Assembly (NCBI GenBank): GCA_964473255.1
Contig: CAYYOT010000009.1
Location: 41,534 to 105,533, forward strand
DNA length: 64,000 bases
Source: Kuafuiihalomonas sp964473255
GTDB taxonomy: Bacteria > Myxococcota > Kuafuiibacteriia > Kuafuiibacteriales > Kuafuiibacteriaceae
Direction: 5' to 3'
Below are positions 15,327-23,305 of the stretch, one piece after another. Under the pieces are notes generated by a model. That model did no database searches. It was given only the letters and a program-made list of their open reading frames with translations, and was not told the DNA's origin. The position numbers and the translations under genes were made by a program. Position 1 is the first letter of the stretch. Every line of letters begins with the position of its first letter.

Positions 15327-16826
15327 ATGAAGTACGACGCACCGAAACTGGACAGCCGATATCAGAACTTCATCGGCGGTGAATGGACCGAGCCGAAGAC
15401 AGGCAACTATTTCGAGAACCCGAGCCCCGTAACCGGCGAGACGGCATGTGAGATCCCGCGTTCGGGAGCGGACGACATCGAGTTCGCGCTGGACGCTGCG
15501 CACAAGGCGGCGCCAGCTTGGGGCAAGACCAGCGTAACCGAGCGCGCCAACATTCTTAATGCGATCGCGGACCGCATGGAGAAGAACCTCGAGACGCTCG
15601 CGGTCATCGAAACGTGGGACAACGGTAAGGCCGTTCGCGAGACGCTGGCGGCCGACCTCCCCCTCGCCATCGACCACTTCCGCTACTTCGCTGGATGTAT
15701 CCGTGCCCAAGAGGGCACCGTCGGTGAGCTCGACGACGGAACCGTCGCCTATCACTTCCGTGAGCCTCTCGGCGTCGTGGGGCAGATCATTCCTTGGAAC
15801 TTCCCCATCCTGATGGCTGCTTGGAAGGTCGCGCCGGCGCTGGCCGCGGGTAACGCCATCGTGCTGAAGCCCGCCGAGCAAACACCGGTGGGCATCCTCG
15901 AACTCATGAAGCTCTGCGGTGACCTGCTGCCCGCGGGTGTGCTCAACGTCGTCAATGGCTTTGGCGTCGAGGCGGGCAAGCCCCTCGCGTCGAACAATCG
16001 CGTGGCCAAAGTGGCCTTCACCGGGGAGACGACGACCGGCCGGCTCATCATGCAGTACGCTTCGGAGAACCTGGTCCCGGTGACCCTCGAGCTCGGCGGA
16101 AAGTCCCCGAACCTCTTCTTCGCCGACGTGTTCGACAAGGACGACGACTTCCGCGACAAGGTGATGGAAGGCTTCACGATGTACGCTCTCAATCAGGGCG
16201 AGGTCTGCACCTGCCCGTCGCGCGGGCTCATCGCCAAGGAGATCTACGGCACGTTCCTCGAAGCGGCCGTCGAGCGCACGAAGAAGATCAAGCTCGGCCA
16301 TCCGCTCGACACCGACACCATGATGGGCGCCCAGGCTTCGAGCGACCAGATGGAGAAGATCTTGGCCTACATCGACATCGGAAAGCAGGAAGGCGCCGGG
16401 ATCCTGACCGGCGGAAAGCGGGCCGAGCACACGGGTGAGCTGGCCAACGGCTACTACGTCGAGCCAACCATCTTCACTGGCACCAACCAGATGCGAATCT
16501 TCCAAGAAGAGATCTTTGGCCCGGTCGTTTCCGTGACATCGTTCGAGGGCTACGAGAACGCCATCGATATCGCCAACGACACGCTCTACGGCTTGGGCGC
16601 CGGCGTATGGACCCGCGATACCAACACCGCGTACCGCGCAGGCCGAGACATCAAGGCGGGCCGAGTGTGGACCAACTGCTATCATCTGTACCCGGCGCAC
16701 GCGGCGTTCGGCGGCTACAAGCAGTCGGGCATCGGGCGTGAGAACCATCAAATGATGCTGAATCACTACCAGCAGACCAAGAATCTCCTGGTCAGCTACG
16801 ACCCCAAGCCCATGGGCTTTTTCTGA
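15327..16826 (+). CDS. NAD-dependent aldehyde dehydrogenase, AldB/ExaC/AcoD type
   Basis: 499 residues, the normal length. ATG at 15327 follows a near-perfect GGGAGGAAA ribosome-binding site. Recognised motifs: cofactor site PWNFPILMAAWKVAPALAAGN, the FTGETTTGR turn, catalytic Glu in LELGGKSPNLF, and catalytic Cys294 in NQGEVCTCPSRG, which is followed by a second Cys two residues later. The CTCPSR signature plus the immediately following DUF779 gene is the arrangement I know from acetaldehyde dehydrogenases of the AldB/ExaC/AcoD group. Reaction: aldehyde + NAD+ to carboxylate, probably in acetaldehyde or other short-chain aldehyde oxidation in the cytoplasm. Confidence 0.95.
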   Translation: MKYDAPKLDSRYQNFIGGEWTEPKTGNYFENPSPVTGETACEIPRSGADDIEFALDAAHKAAPAWGKTSVTERANILNAIADRMEKNLETLAVIETWDNGKAVRETLAADLPLAIDHFRYFAGCIRAQEGTVGELDDGTVAYHFREPLGVVGQIIPWNFPILMAAWKVAPALAAGNAIVLKPAEQTPVGILELMKLCGDLLPAGVLNVVNGFGVEAGKPLASNNRVAKVAFTGETTTGRLIMQYASENLVPVTLELGGKSPNLFFADVFDKDDDFRDKVMEGFTMYALNQGEVCTCPSRGLIAKEIYGTFLEAAVERTKKIKLGHPLDTDTMMGAQASSDQMEKILAYIDIGKQEGAGILTGGKRAEHTGELANGYYVEPTIFTGTNQMRIFQEEIFGPVVSVTSFEGYENAIDIANDTLYGLGAGVWTRDTNTAYRAGRDIKAGRVWTNCYHLYPAHAAFGGYKQSGIGRENHQMMLNHYQQTKNLLVSYDPKPMGFF

Positions 16827-16836
16827 GGAGCTCGGG

Positions 16837-17232
16837 TTGCCGATCGAACGCGTCAAGGTCACCGAGGCCGCCGCGGAGCTCATAAAGAAGCTCCGGGCGG
16901 CCCACGGGCCGCTCCTCTTTCACCAGTCGGGCGGCTGCTGCGATGGCAGCTCCCCGATGTGCTATCCCGCGGGCGAGTTCCGCGTGGGGCAGAGCGACAT
17001 GTATCTGGGGGACGTCGAAGGAACGCCGGTCTACATCGGCGGGCGTCAGTTCGACCTTTGGAAGCACACCCAGCTGATCATCGACGCTGTGCCGGGCCGA
17101 GGTGCGGGATTTTCGCTCGAGGCGCCGGAGGGCCTGCGCTTTTTGACCCGCTCGCGCGTCTTCGACGAAACCGAGCTCGAAGAGCTCACGACCGCCGACC
17201 CCGCGACCAGGGGCCCTCGCCCCGAGTCCTGA
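16837..17232 (+). CDS. DUF779 family protein, partner of the aldehyde dehydrogenase
   Basis: 131 residues from TTG at 16837. This uncommon start is supported by a GAGGAG ribosome-binding site ending six bases upstream and by the family-typical N-terminus PIERVKVTEAAAELI. The Cys-rich core LLFHQSGGCCDGSSPMCYP and the later YIGGRQFDLWKHTQL define DUF779. Homologues are repeatedly encoded next to AldB-type aldehyde dehydrogenases; the role is unproven. The three Cys and nearby His may bind a metal. It is separated by 10 bases from the dehydrogenase stop, so translated from the same mRNA. Its last 47 bases overlap the convergent lipoprotein gene. Confidence 0.9.
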   Translation: MPIERVKVTEAAAELIKKLRAAHGPLLFHQSGGCCDGSSPMCYPAGEFRVGQSDMYLGDVEGTPVYIGGRQFDLWKHTQLIIDAVPGRGAGFSLEAPEGLRFLTRSRVFDETELEELTTADPATRGPRPES

Positions 17233-17863
17233 GCGTGGACCGCGAGCCCGGGGTCACGGGGTCTTCGCGGGCTCGGTCCGCGGGCTCGGTCCGCGGGAGA
17301 CCCCGCTCGAGTTTCGCCCTCTCCAGGAGACCGGCCACGTAGGCCTCCGCCTCGCGGCGCCAGCTCGTAGGGCCCTGTGCGGTGACCGACCACAGGTAGT
17401 CGTCGTCGCAGAGCTCGAAGACGACCGTGGTCTCCGTGTCCTCCGGTAGATCGTAGCTCACCGTCCACGCGTGGGGCCCGACGGTGCAGCGCCCGGCTAA
17501 TCGGAGCAGGCCGGCGGCGGAGCCCACCTGCTGACGCCTCGCCATCCGCTCGCATACGCCAGCCACGTGGTAGGCGGTGAACGCCACCAGCGTCGGGGAT
17601 CCGCCCGTCATGTTCAGGAAGAGAGAAGACTCGGCGATCGCGATTTCGAGAGCCTCTTCGAGTTCCGTGGTCTCGCCCGACTGTGCTCGGAGGGCGTCGA
17701 GCGCATCCTCGGCCGGTTGGAATCCGGCCGGTATCCAAACGCTCCAGGAAGCATCCTCCAGGCGAACGCCTTCCGCGAGATCCACGGGCTCCTGTCCCCG
17801 CGACGAGGCGCAGCCTGAGCCCGCCACGATGCTCCAGAAGATGAGGGACCGCATAGGCTCCAT
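17186..17863 (-). CDS. Hypothetical lipoprotein
   Basis: 225 residues from ATG at 17863, with an equally plausible ATG nine bases downstream at 17854. The short signal peptide MRSLIFWSIVAGSGC ends in a lipobox-like GSGC. The body has EGVRLEDASWSVWIPAGFQP, a Glu-rich helix, FTAYHVAGVCERMARRQQV and VVFELCDDDYLWSVTAQG, which reads like a small beta-rich sensor or export protein. I recognise no named family. The C-terminal ~30 residues are Arg-rich and lie over the end of the convergent DUF779 gene. Confidence 0.62.
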   Translation of the reverse strand: MEPMRSLIFWSIVAGSGCASSRGQEPVDLAEGVRLEDASWSVWIPAGFQPAEDALDALRAQSGETTELEEALEIAIAESSLFLNMTGGSPTLVAFTAYHVAGVCERMARRQQVGSAAGLLRLAGRCTVGPHAWTVSYDLPEDTETTVVFELCDDDYLWSVTAQGPTSWRREAEAYVAGLLERAKLERGLPRTEPADRAREDPVTPGSRSTLRTRGEGPWSRGRRS

Positions 17864-18077
17864 CCCGCCATTCGATGATGCGACCTGGTCAACAGTGGCT
17901 CGCGTGTTCATCCGGTCGTCTTTGCTAGAACCGCGGCCACGCTGGTGCGAGCTGCAGGGAGCCGCGGGGGTCGGCAACGGAGCCGTGCGCACAGGGTGAC
18001 TTTTTCCGGCATCCGCCGAGCGATGGAGACCGGGGGCCTGGTTTGTCTTGGCGGGCTGGGTTCCGGTAGGTGACGAA

Positions 18078-18929
18078 ATGGTCATGAGGCCTGAAACCCT
18101 GTCGGCCTTGTTCGAGTCGCGCCCGCGCCTGAACAAGGCCCAGATCCGTCGTTCTCAGGTGGGCCTGTTCTTCGAGCGCATCTACTCCGTGCTGTTCGGG
18201 TCCCAGTCTCGCCGCTGTCAGTCGGCTTCGGATTTCAGCGCGGAGATGCTCCGCGTGGAGGCCGACCTCGTGCAGATGCTCACCGGGGTGGGCTTGGATG
18301 CGACCCGGGCCAACGATGTCGCCGACGAATTCTTTCAGGCGGTCGCGGGCACGTCCAACTGCCTCTCGATGGATGCCCACTTCATTCACGACAACGACCC
18401 CGCCTGCCGGTCCGTCGAAGAAGTCGTTCTGGCCTACCCCGGCTTCTACGCGATCTGCGCTTACCGGCTGGGCCACATCCTTCATCGGCTCGACGTTCCG
18501 CTGGTCCCCCGGCTCATCACCGAGCACGCCCACGAGCGAACGGGAGTCGACATCCACCCGGGCGCTCTGATCGGATGCCCATTTTTCATCGACCACGGGA
18601 CCGGCATCGTAATCGGCGAGACGGCTCAGCTGGGCGATCGGGTGAAGCTCTATCAGGGCGTAACCCTCGGCGCCCTCAGTGTTCGAAAGGATCGCAAGTG
18701 GACCCGGCGGCACCCGACCCTCGGGGATGACGTGGTCATCTACGCCAACGCCACCGTCCTGGGCGGCGACACCGTGGTCGGTGAGCGGAGCGTGGTAGGC
18801 GGCAACGTATGGCTGACCAGCAGCGTGCCGCCGGGCTCCCTGGTGTATCACACGAGCACGGTGGGCATCCGCCGCTCCGATTCGGCGGTGCCTTCGGTCT
18901 CCGAGGCCAAAGCGCCCGCCGAGACCTAG
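18078..18929 (+). CDS. cysE: Serine O-acetyltransferase
   Basis: 283 residues. ATG at 18078 follows AGGTGA; a TTG at 18048 is also in frame. The N-terminal helical domain (~1-135) is followed by CysE signatures: SMDAHFIHDNDPACRS, then AYRLGHILH, ERTGVDIHPGALIG, FIDHGTGIVIGETAQLGD and YQGVTLGALS, which build the left-handed beta helix. Catalytic His/Asp pairs of the family lie in DIHPG and HGTGIVIGE. Reaction: L-serine + acetyl-CoA to O-acetylserine, first step of cysteine synthesis. No O-acetylserine sulfhydrylase is adjacent, but a D-cysteine-desulfhydrase-like gene lies 1.6 kb away. It ends by sharing the tetranucleotide CTAG with the convergent gene. Confidence 0.95.
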   Translation: MVMRPETLSALFESRPRLNKAQIRRSQVGLFFERIYSVLFGSQSRRCQSASDFSAEMLRVEADLVQMLTGVGLDATRANDVADEFFQAVAGTSNCLSMDAHFIHDNDPACRSVEEVVLAYPGFYAICAYRLGHILHRLDVPLVPRLITEHAHERTGVDIHPGALIGCPFFIDHGTGIVIGETAQLGDRVKLYQGVTLGALSVRKDRKWTRRHPTLGDDVVIYANATVLGGDTVVGERSVVGGNVWLTSSVPPGSLVYHTSTVGIRRSDSAVPSVSEAKAPAET

Positions 18930-19477
18930 GCCGGTCCCTTCCCCGCCGGACCCCCGCCAAAGCGATTCGAGACGGACTTCGCCAACCGTCGGATCCGGAA
19001 CCCTAGGAAAACGAACGCCGCGATCAGCAGGCTGACGAAGACGATGTTGAAGACCGGTATGTGCCGGTAGTTCGCGTCGACGACCCTCAGGCTCAAGATG
19101 TTCGGATAGGCATCGAAGAAGGGCATGCGCCATCCGTAGTAGGTGAGGAGGACGATCGAATCGGGTTCGGTCTCGCGGATGTTGACCGCTTCGCCCATGA
19201 CGTCGCCGCTGTTGAACTTGAAATAGGGCGGCCAGCCCCATCCCGTGTCTTCGTTGCGAAAGACGCGGGTCTTGCCCGAGACGGTATCCTTCGTAACGAC
19301 GAATCGTACGTCGCGCGTCTCGTTGCTGCTGTCGTTCGGATCGACCTCGACGCGCTTTACCTCGGTGCCCGTGATCCTCACCTTGGCCGTAAACGGCAGG
19401 TACGACCCGAGCAGCGTCGCGAGGAAAAGCACGAAGAGGATGAGCACGACCCATCCGGCCCGCCGGACAAATTTCAT
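18926..19477 (-). CDS. DUF1523 family membrane protein
   Basis: 183 residues from ATG at 19477 (MKFVRRAGWVVLIL), which starts just before the first membrane helix (WVVLILFVLFLATLLGSYL); the frame is open further upstream without a better start. A soluble middle (residues ~32-135) contains VRITGTEVKRVE and TGWGWPPYFKFNSGDV, typical of DUF1523. A second helix (NIVFVSLLIAAFVFLGF) precedes a basic tail. Topology: two membrane passes with a periplasmic middle. Function unknown for the family. It is convergent with cysE; the two stop codons share the same four bases. Confidence 0.85.
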   Translation of the reverse strand: MKFVRRAGWVVLILFVLFLATLLGSYLPFTAKVRITGTEVKRVEVDPNDSSNETRDVRFVVTKDTVSGKTRVFRNEDTGWGWPPYFKFNSGDVMGEAVNIRETEPDSIVLLTYYGWRMPFFDAYPNILSLRVVDANYRHIPVFNIVFVSLLIAAFVFLGFRIRRLAKSVSNRFGGGPAGKGPA

Positions 19478-19611
19478 GACGAGGCGATTCTTGACGGCAA
19501 CATCCGACGCTTGGCAACCGTGCCGCATCGAATAGCGGACCGGAGTCTGGGGCGAGCAAAACCGCGACGTCCGTTGCCGGGACTAGCGACGAACGATTAC
19601 AAGCTCATGAA

Positions 19612-20556
19612 GTGACCCGACTCCGCTTCGTCATGCGGCCGAAAGAACTCCCGCCCTTGCCGCGAGAGGGCAGGGTCGCCCTCGTGGACCTCGCGTTTGC
19701 CCACGGGAGCGACTTCGACCGCGTGACCGCACCCTTCATCGAATCGGCGGCCGACCGGCTGGCCGTCTGGGTCGACCATCACGATCACGAGGCCTGGCCA
19801 CGGTATTCCGACGACCCGCGGTTTCGGCTGCGACCCAAGACGGAGGCGCGGGCCTGCCCCGAGCTCATCGATACCGAGCTCGTGAAGACCGTGGGCCCGG
19901 TGGATACGCTTTGGGCCCACGCCGACTTCGATGGGTGCGTTGCCGCGGCCAAGTTTCTCAATGGCGGCCGGGCGCCGTATCCCGAGGCCGACGAAGATGC
20001 TCGATGGGCCGATGCACCGGGTCAGGGCTTCACGTGCTCGGAGCGGGGCAAGCGCTTGGCTCTGGCCATGGACGAGGCAGGGTCGTCGCTCCGGACCCAA
20101 GGCTATCTCGACCTGCTCTTCGACATCGCGCGGTCACTCCGCGACGGGGCTGAGTCGCGGGAGCTGACCGACCGGATCGATGGGCTCGTGGAGGGGCTGC
20201 GGAGTCGGCAGCTTCGACTTCGCGACGCATACCTCTCGGATCTCACTCGACCGCATCCCGAGGTGCTGCTGCTCGACGTTCCCAAGAGCATCGACCGTTC
20301 GGACAAGAAGTTCCTGCTGCGGGAGATGGAGGAGCGGGCCGCCGTCGCCGTCATCAATGAAAACGGTCATGTGACGGCGGCGACGTTTCACGATTCCGGC
20401 CCCTACGGTTTGGACCTCCGGGTCATTCCGGGCTTGCGCGGTCAGCGAGGCTTCGCGTGGGGGCGGGTCGAGGTGCCAAGACTCGTGGCGTCGCTCGAGC
20501 GTCCCCTTCAGCGATGGTCCCGCGGTTCGTCGAGCCGAGAGATCGAATCGGCATGA
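19612..20556 (+). CDS. DHH-like phosphoesterase-type protein, unusual motif order
   Basis: 314 residues from GTG at 19612 (ATG at 19633 is possible). Two motifs recall DHH phosphoesterases: VWVDHHDHEAW at ~52 and LWAHADFDGCVAAAKF at ~103, plus LVDLAFAHGSDFD near the start. In classical RecJ/NrnA-type enzymes the DxD(G) motif precedes DHH; here DHH comes first, so this is either a permuted or a distantly related metal hydrolase. The second half includes LLLDVPKSIDRSDKK and AVINENGHVTAATF, which may be the substrate-binding domain. Cytosolic. It overlaps the convergent desulfhydrase-like gene by 49 bases. Function inferred only to the level of a possible phosphodiesterase. Confidence 0.6.
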   Translation: MTRLRFVMRPKELPPLPREGRVALVDLAFAHGSDFDRVTAPFIESAADRLAVWVDHHDHEAWPRYSDDPRFRLRPKTEARACPELIDTELVKTVGPVDTLWAHADFDGCVAAAKFLNGGRAPYPEADEDARWADAPGQGFTCSERGKRLALAMDEAGSSLRTQGYLDLLFDIARSLRDGAESRELTDRIDGLVEGLRSRQLRLRDAYLSDLTRPHPEVLLLDVPKSIDRSDKKFLLREMEERAAVAVINENGHVTAATFHDSGPYGLDLRVIPGLRGQRGFAWGRVEVPRLVASLERPLQRWSRGSSSREIESA

Positions 20557-21512
20557 GCGAAGAGCTCGAACAGCCCGCCGGTATGGAGAAACACCGTGAT
20601 GCCGTCGCGGGCCTCGAGGTCGGAGAGTGCGAGGAGCGCTTTCCCGGTATAGACCGGATCCACGATGACGCCTTCGGCCCGCGCGAAGGTGCGCAGGGCT
20701 CGCAGCGACTCCGGAGTGGTTTCCGCATAGCCTGCGCCCACGTAGCCGTCGATGCACCGCCAGCGCGCGCGGCTGCGTGCGCCGGCCGAAGCGAAGCCGC
20801 GGTCGACCACGTCGTCGAGGAGACCCGTGATCTTGCGGTCGAAGGTCGCTGCGTCGGGAGCCACGCAGATACCGATGCATTCGACATCCTCGCGTCCGGC
20901 GGCGGCGAGTCCCAAAGCGAGGCCCGCCGTCGTCCCGCCGCTCCCCGTCGCATGCACGACGCGAGAGAGCGGGATCCCGGCCCCTTGGGCCTGTCCGACC
21001 AGCTCAATCGCCGCTCGCACGTAGCCCATGACGCCGACGGCGTTGGAGCCACCCTCGGGGATCACGTATGGCTTCTGTCCGCGACCACGAAGATCGTCGG
21101 CCCACCTTTCCATCCAAGCTTGTACCTCCGGCCACGCCGCGGCGGTGATGAAGTCGACGTGGGCTCCGACCCACCCGTCGAGCAAGAGATTGCCGTTCGG
21201 GACGGCCGGCGGGTTCCCGCGTAGTACCAAATGCACGCCGAGGCCGCGGCGTGCGCCGGCCACGGCGGTGGCGCGCGCGTGGTTCGAGTTCACGCCCCCG
21301 CAAGTGATGAGCGTGTCCGCCCCGCTGCGCTCCGCATCGGCGATCAGATACTCGAGCTTGCGAACCTTGTTCCCGGAGAGCGCGACGCCGGTGAGGTCGT
21401 CGCGCTTGATCCACAGGGCGTAGCCGACATCGCGACTCCAGGTCTCGAGGGGCTCGAGCGGCGTGGGGAGCCGGGCGAGGTGAACGCGCGCCGGCCAGTC
21501 GATCTCAGGCAC
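20508..21512 (-). CDS. PLP-dependent D-cysteine desulfhydrase / ACC deaminase family enzyme
   Basis: 334 residues from GTG at 21512. This start makes an 8-base overlap with the upstream cNMP gene (GTGCCTGA), a typical coupling arrangement. Signatures: IKRDDLTG followed by LSGNKVRKLEYL (Schiff-base Lys), GGVNSNHARATA, and the phosphate-binding TGSGGTTAGLALG. These define the ACC deaminase/D-cysteine desulfhydrase branch of fold-type II PLP enzymes. Likely reaction: D-cysteine to pyruvate, H2S and ammonia, though ACC deaminase or another beta-elimination cannot be excluded. It is the last gene of the fbp-mutH-cNMP operon. Confidence 0.88.
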   Translation of the reverse strand: MPEIDWPARVHLARLPTPLEPLETWSRDVGYALWIKRDDLTGVALSGNKVRKLEYLIADAERSGADTLITCGGVNSNHARATAVAGARRGLGVHLVLRGNPPAVPNGNLLLDGWVGAHVDFITAAAWPEVQAWMERWADDLRGRGQKPYVIPEGGSNAVGVMGYVRAAIELVGQAQGAGIPLSRVVHATGSGGTTAGLALGLAAAGREDVECIGICVAPDAATFDRKITGLLDDVVDRGFASAGARSRARWRCIDGYVGAGYAETTPESLRALRTFARAEGVIVDPVYTGKALLALSDLEARDGITVFLHTGGLFELFAHADSISRLDEPRDHR

Positions 21513-22596
21513 TGATCTCGTCGCGGGAGGCTTCGCCACCGCGGCTCGCCTCGTCCAAGCGCCGCATCCCTTCGAGCATGAGCCCCATGACGCCCGTCTG
21601 AATCTTGTCGTCGGCGGGGATGCGGTTCGGGTCGAGCCAGAAGTCACCGTTGGTCCAGGCGAGCAGCTCGAAGAACGCTTCCTCTCCCGTTCTATCCCCC
21701 ACCTGTGCCTCGAAGATGTGGCCGTCGCTGAAACCAACCTGGCCTTTTTGACCCTCGTAGTTCTCGAGGATCAGGGTTCCGGAGCGACCCGATTCGGAGA
21801 GGACCTGGATCACGGTTGGCAATCCCATCACCGAGAGCTTCCCGGAGAACGACTTCGAGCCCTCCTTGACCAACAGGAAGTTCGCCGCCAGCAGACGCGA
21901 CGCCATCAGCCGAGTGAACCGGCTGGCCATGAAGGGGTTTTCGCGGAGCATTTGGTCGAAGTCGTCTTTGGAGATCGAATACACGGTGAGGGGGACGGCG
22001 GCCACCACGCTCGCTGCCGCGGGAGCCCCGGTCAGAAGCGACATCTCACCGAAGCAGTCTTTCTCTTTGAGGCTGCGGACCACGGCCGACATGTCCTGGT
22101 CGGCGAAGGCGACCACCTCGGCTTCGCCGGCGACCACGACGGAGAAAGCGCGCGCGAGATGACCCTTCATCAGGACGGTTTCGCCCGGCTCGAACGACTC
22201 CACTCGGATGCGATGGGCGAGCTGGGCCAAGAACTGGGCGGGCAAGGCCCGAAAGATCGGAATGCTCCGCAGATGCGCCACAGCCCCGGCGATGTCGTCG
22301 CGAAGATTGCCGATCTCGACGGTCGGCTCGTGCACTTCGGGAACCGACTCGACGTCGAAGATCACGGGCAGGCGGGCCCGCGGGCAGCGAAACTCACCCT
22401 TGTCGACCGGAGATACCGCTTCCTCACACTTGGAGGCGTCGACTTGCTTCAGGAACTTGGCCGCCGCGAGGACGCAAACGTTGACGGAGGCTCCGGTGTC
22501 GATCCCCGGTAGATCGAGGACCATGTGATCCCCGGCCTGAAACAACGGACATCCGGACTCCGCCCGCACCTTCAGTACGATGCGCCGCGTGGACAT
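21505..22596 (-). CDS. Cyclic nucleotide-binding domain + DUF4388 protein
   Basis: 363 residues from ATG at 22596. Residues ~1-105 are a Cys-containing region (Cys16 in SGCPLFQAGD, then VNVCVL, KCEEA, FRCPRA) that could bind a metal. Residues ~115-235 are a cNMP-binding domain with the LMKGHLARAFSVVVAGEAEV core and the phosphate-binding cassette CFGEMSLLTGAPAAAS. Residues ~250-350 are DUF4388 (FSGKLSVMGLPTVIQVL, GTLILENYEGQKGQVGF), a module common in Deltaproteobacteria and linked to gliding or second-messenger signalling. There is no HTH, so it is not a CRP-type regulator; it probably relays cyclic nucleotide binding by protein contact. It is 31 bases downstream of mutH. Confidence 0.85.
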   Translation of the reverse strand: MSTRRIVLKVRAESGCPLFQAGDHMVLDLPGIDTGASVNVCVLAAAKFLKQVDASKCEEAVSPVDKGEFRCPRARLPVIFDVESVPEVHEPTVEIGNLRDDIAGAVAHLRSIPIFRALPAQFLAQLAHRIRVESFEPGETVLMKGHLARAFSVVVAGEAEVVAFADQDMSAVVRSLKEKDCFGEMSLLTGAPAAASVVAAVPLTVYSISKDDFDQMLRENPFMASRFTRLMASRLLAANFLLVKEGSKSFSGKLSVMGLPTVIQVLSESGRSGTLILENYEGQKGQVGFSDGHIFEAQVGDRTGEEAFFELLAWTNGDFWLDPNRIPADDKIQTGVMGLMLEGMRRLDEASRGGEASRDEISA

Positions 22597-22627
22597 GGAG
22601 GCATGAAAGCATGACCTCGCTCCGGCG

Positions 22628-23305
22628 TCATCCGTCGAGGGTGTAGTGCTGCCGGAAGACCTCCCGGGTGAACGTGCGCCGGAAATAGAATCCTTGGGGA
22701 GGGTAGTCCACCCGACGCCCATCGGACAGGATGACCTCGGTTCGAACCCGGGCGTTCCTCGCCTTCGGGCGAACCTGGAGGTGGACGCCGAGCTTCGCAT
22801 GTAGGTTCTCGAGCCCACGCCGCGCGGTGGTCTGCAGGAGCTCCCAGTCCTTGCGGAGTCCGGCTTCCTGAGCGGGTGACGGGCTCCACAGGACCGCTTG
22901 CCCGATCCGCCGCGCCGAAAGCGGAAGCTCCTCGTCGGCTTCGATGGGTATCCAGAGCACCCGTCGCGTCTTGTGGCGCAAGGTGGACGACTCCCAATCG
23001 CCCTCGAGAAGGTCGGCGAAGGAGACCGAGGTGATGAACGTCGATTCGCGGGGCGCCCCTGAAGGCTCGACGGGGACGGTTTTCATCTCCACGTCCAGCC
23101 CGAGGAAGTCGGGAACCGCTCGGTTGGAGGCAGTCGCCGCCAGCGCCCATTCCAATAGCTGTCCCACCCACCCTTTGTCGCGTTCGAGGTCGATCGGGGC
23201 GCGGAGACCCAGGGAGTCAGCGAGCTCGCCGACCGTGTAGTGCGCGAGCTTGCGGGCGCGTTCGACGAGTTCGGCTTCGGTGCGCGGAGGGTAGCCTTCA
23301 AGCAT
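22628..23305 (-). CDS. mutH: DNA mismatch repair endonuclease MutH
   Basis: 225 residues, the same size as E. coli MutH (229). The match runs along the whole chain: TVGELADSLGL, LERDKGWVGQLLEWALA, PDFLGLDVEMKTVPV, STLRHKTRRVLWIP, AVLWSPSPAQE, LRKDWELL, VHLQVRPKARNA and GFYFRRTFT. The catalytic residues of the E. coli enzyme (Glu56, Asp70, Glu77, Lys79, Lys116) correspond to Glu52, Asp66, Glu73, Lys75 and Lys112 here, all with the same offset of four. Family role: nicks the unmethylated strand at hemimethylated GATC after MutS/MutL activation. ATG at 23305 overlaps the fbp stop by 8 bases. No dam, mutS or mutL is in the window. Confidence 0.96.
   Translation of the reverse strand: MLEGYPPRTEAELVERARKLAHYTVGELADSLGLRAPIDLERDKGWVGQLLEWALAATASNRAVPDFLGLDVEMKTVPVEPSGAPRESTFITSVSFADLLEGDWESSTLRHKTRRVLWIPIEADEELPLSARRIGQAVLWSPSPAQEAGLRKDWELLQTTARRGLENLHAKLGVHLQVRPKARNARVRTEVILSDGRRVDYPPQGFYFRRTFTREVFRQHYTLDG

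Noticed and set aside
17925..19559. 544-codon minus-strand open frame covering cysE and DUF1523
   Set aside because: It is a shadow of cysE and of the DUF1523 gene in another frame, with no family motif.
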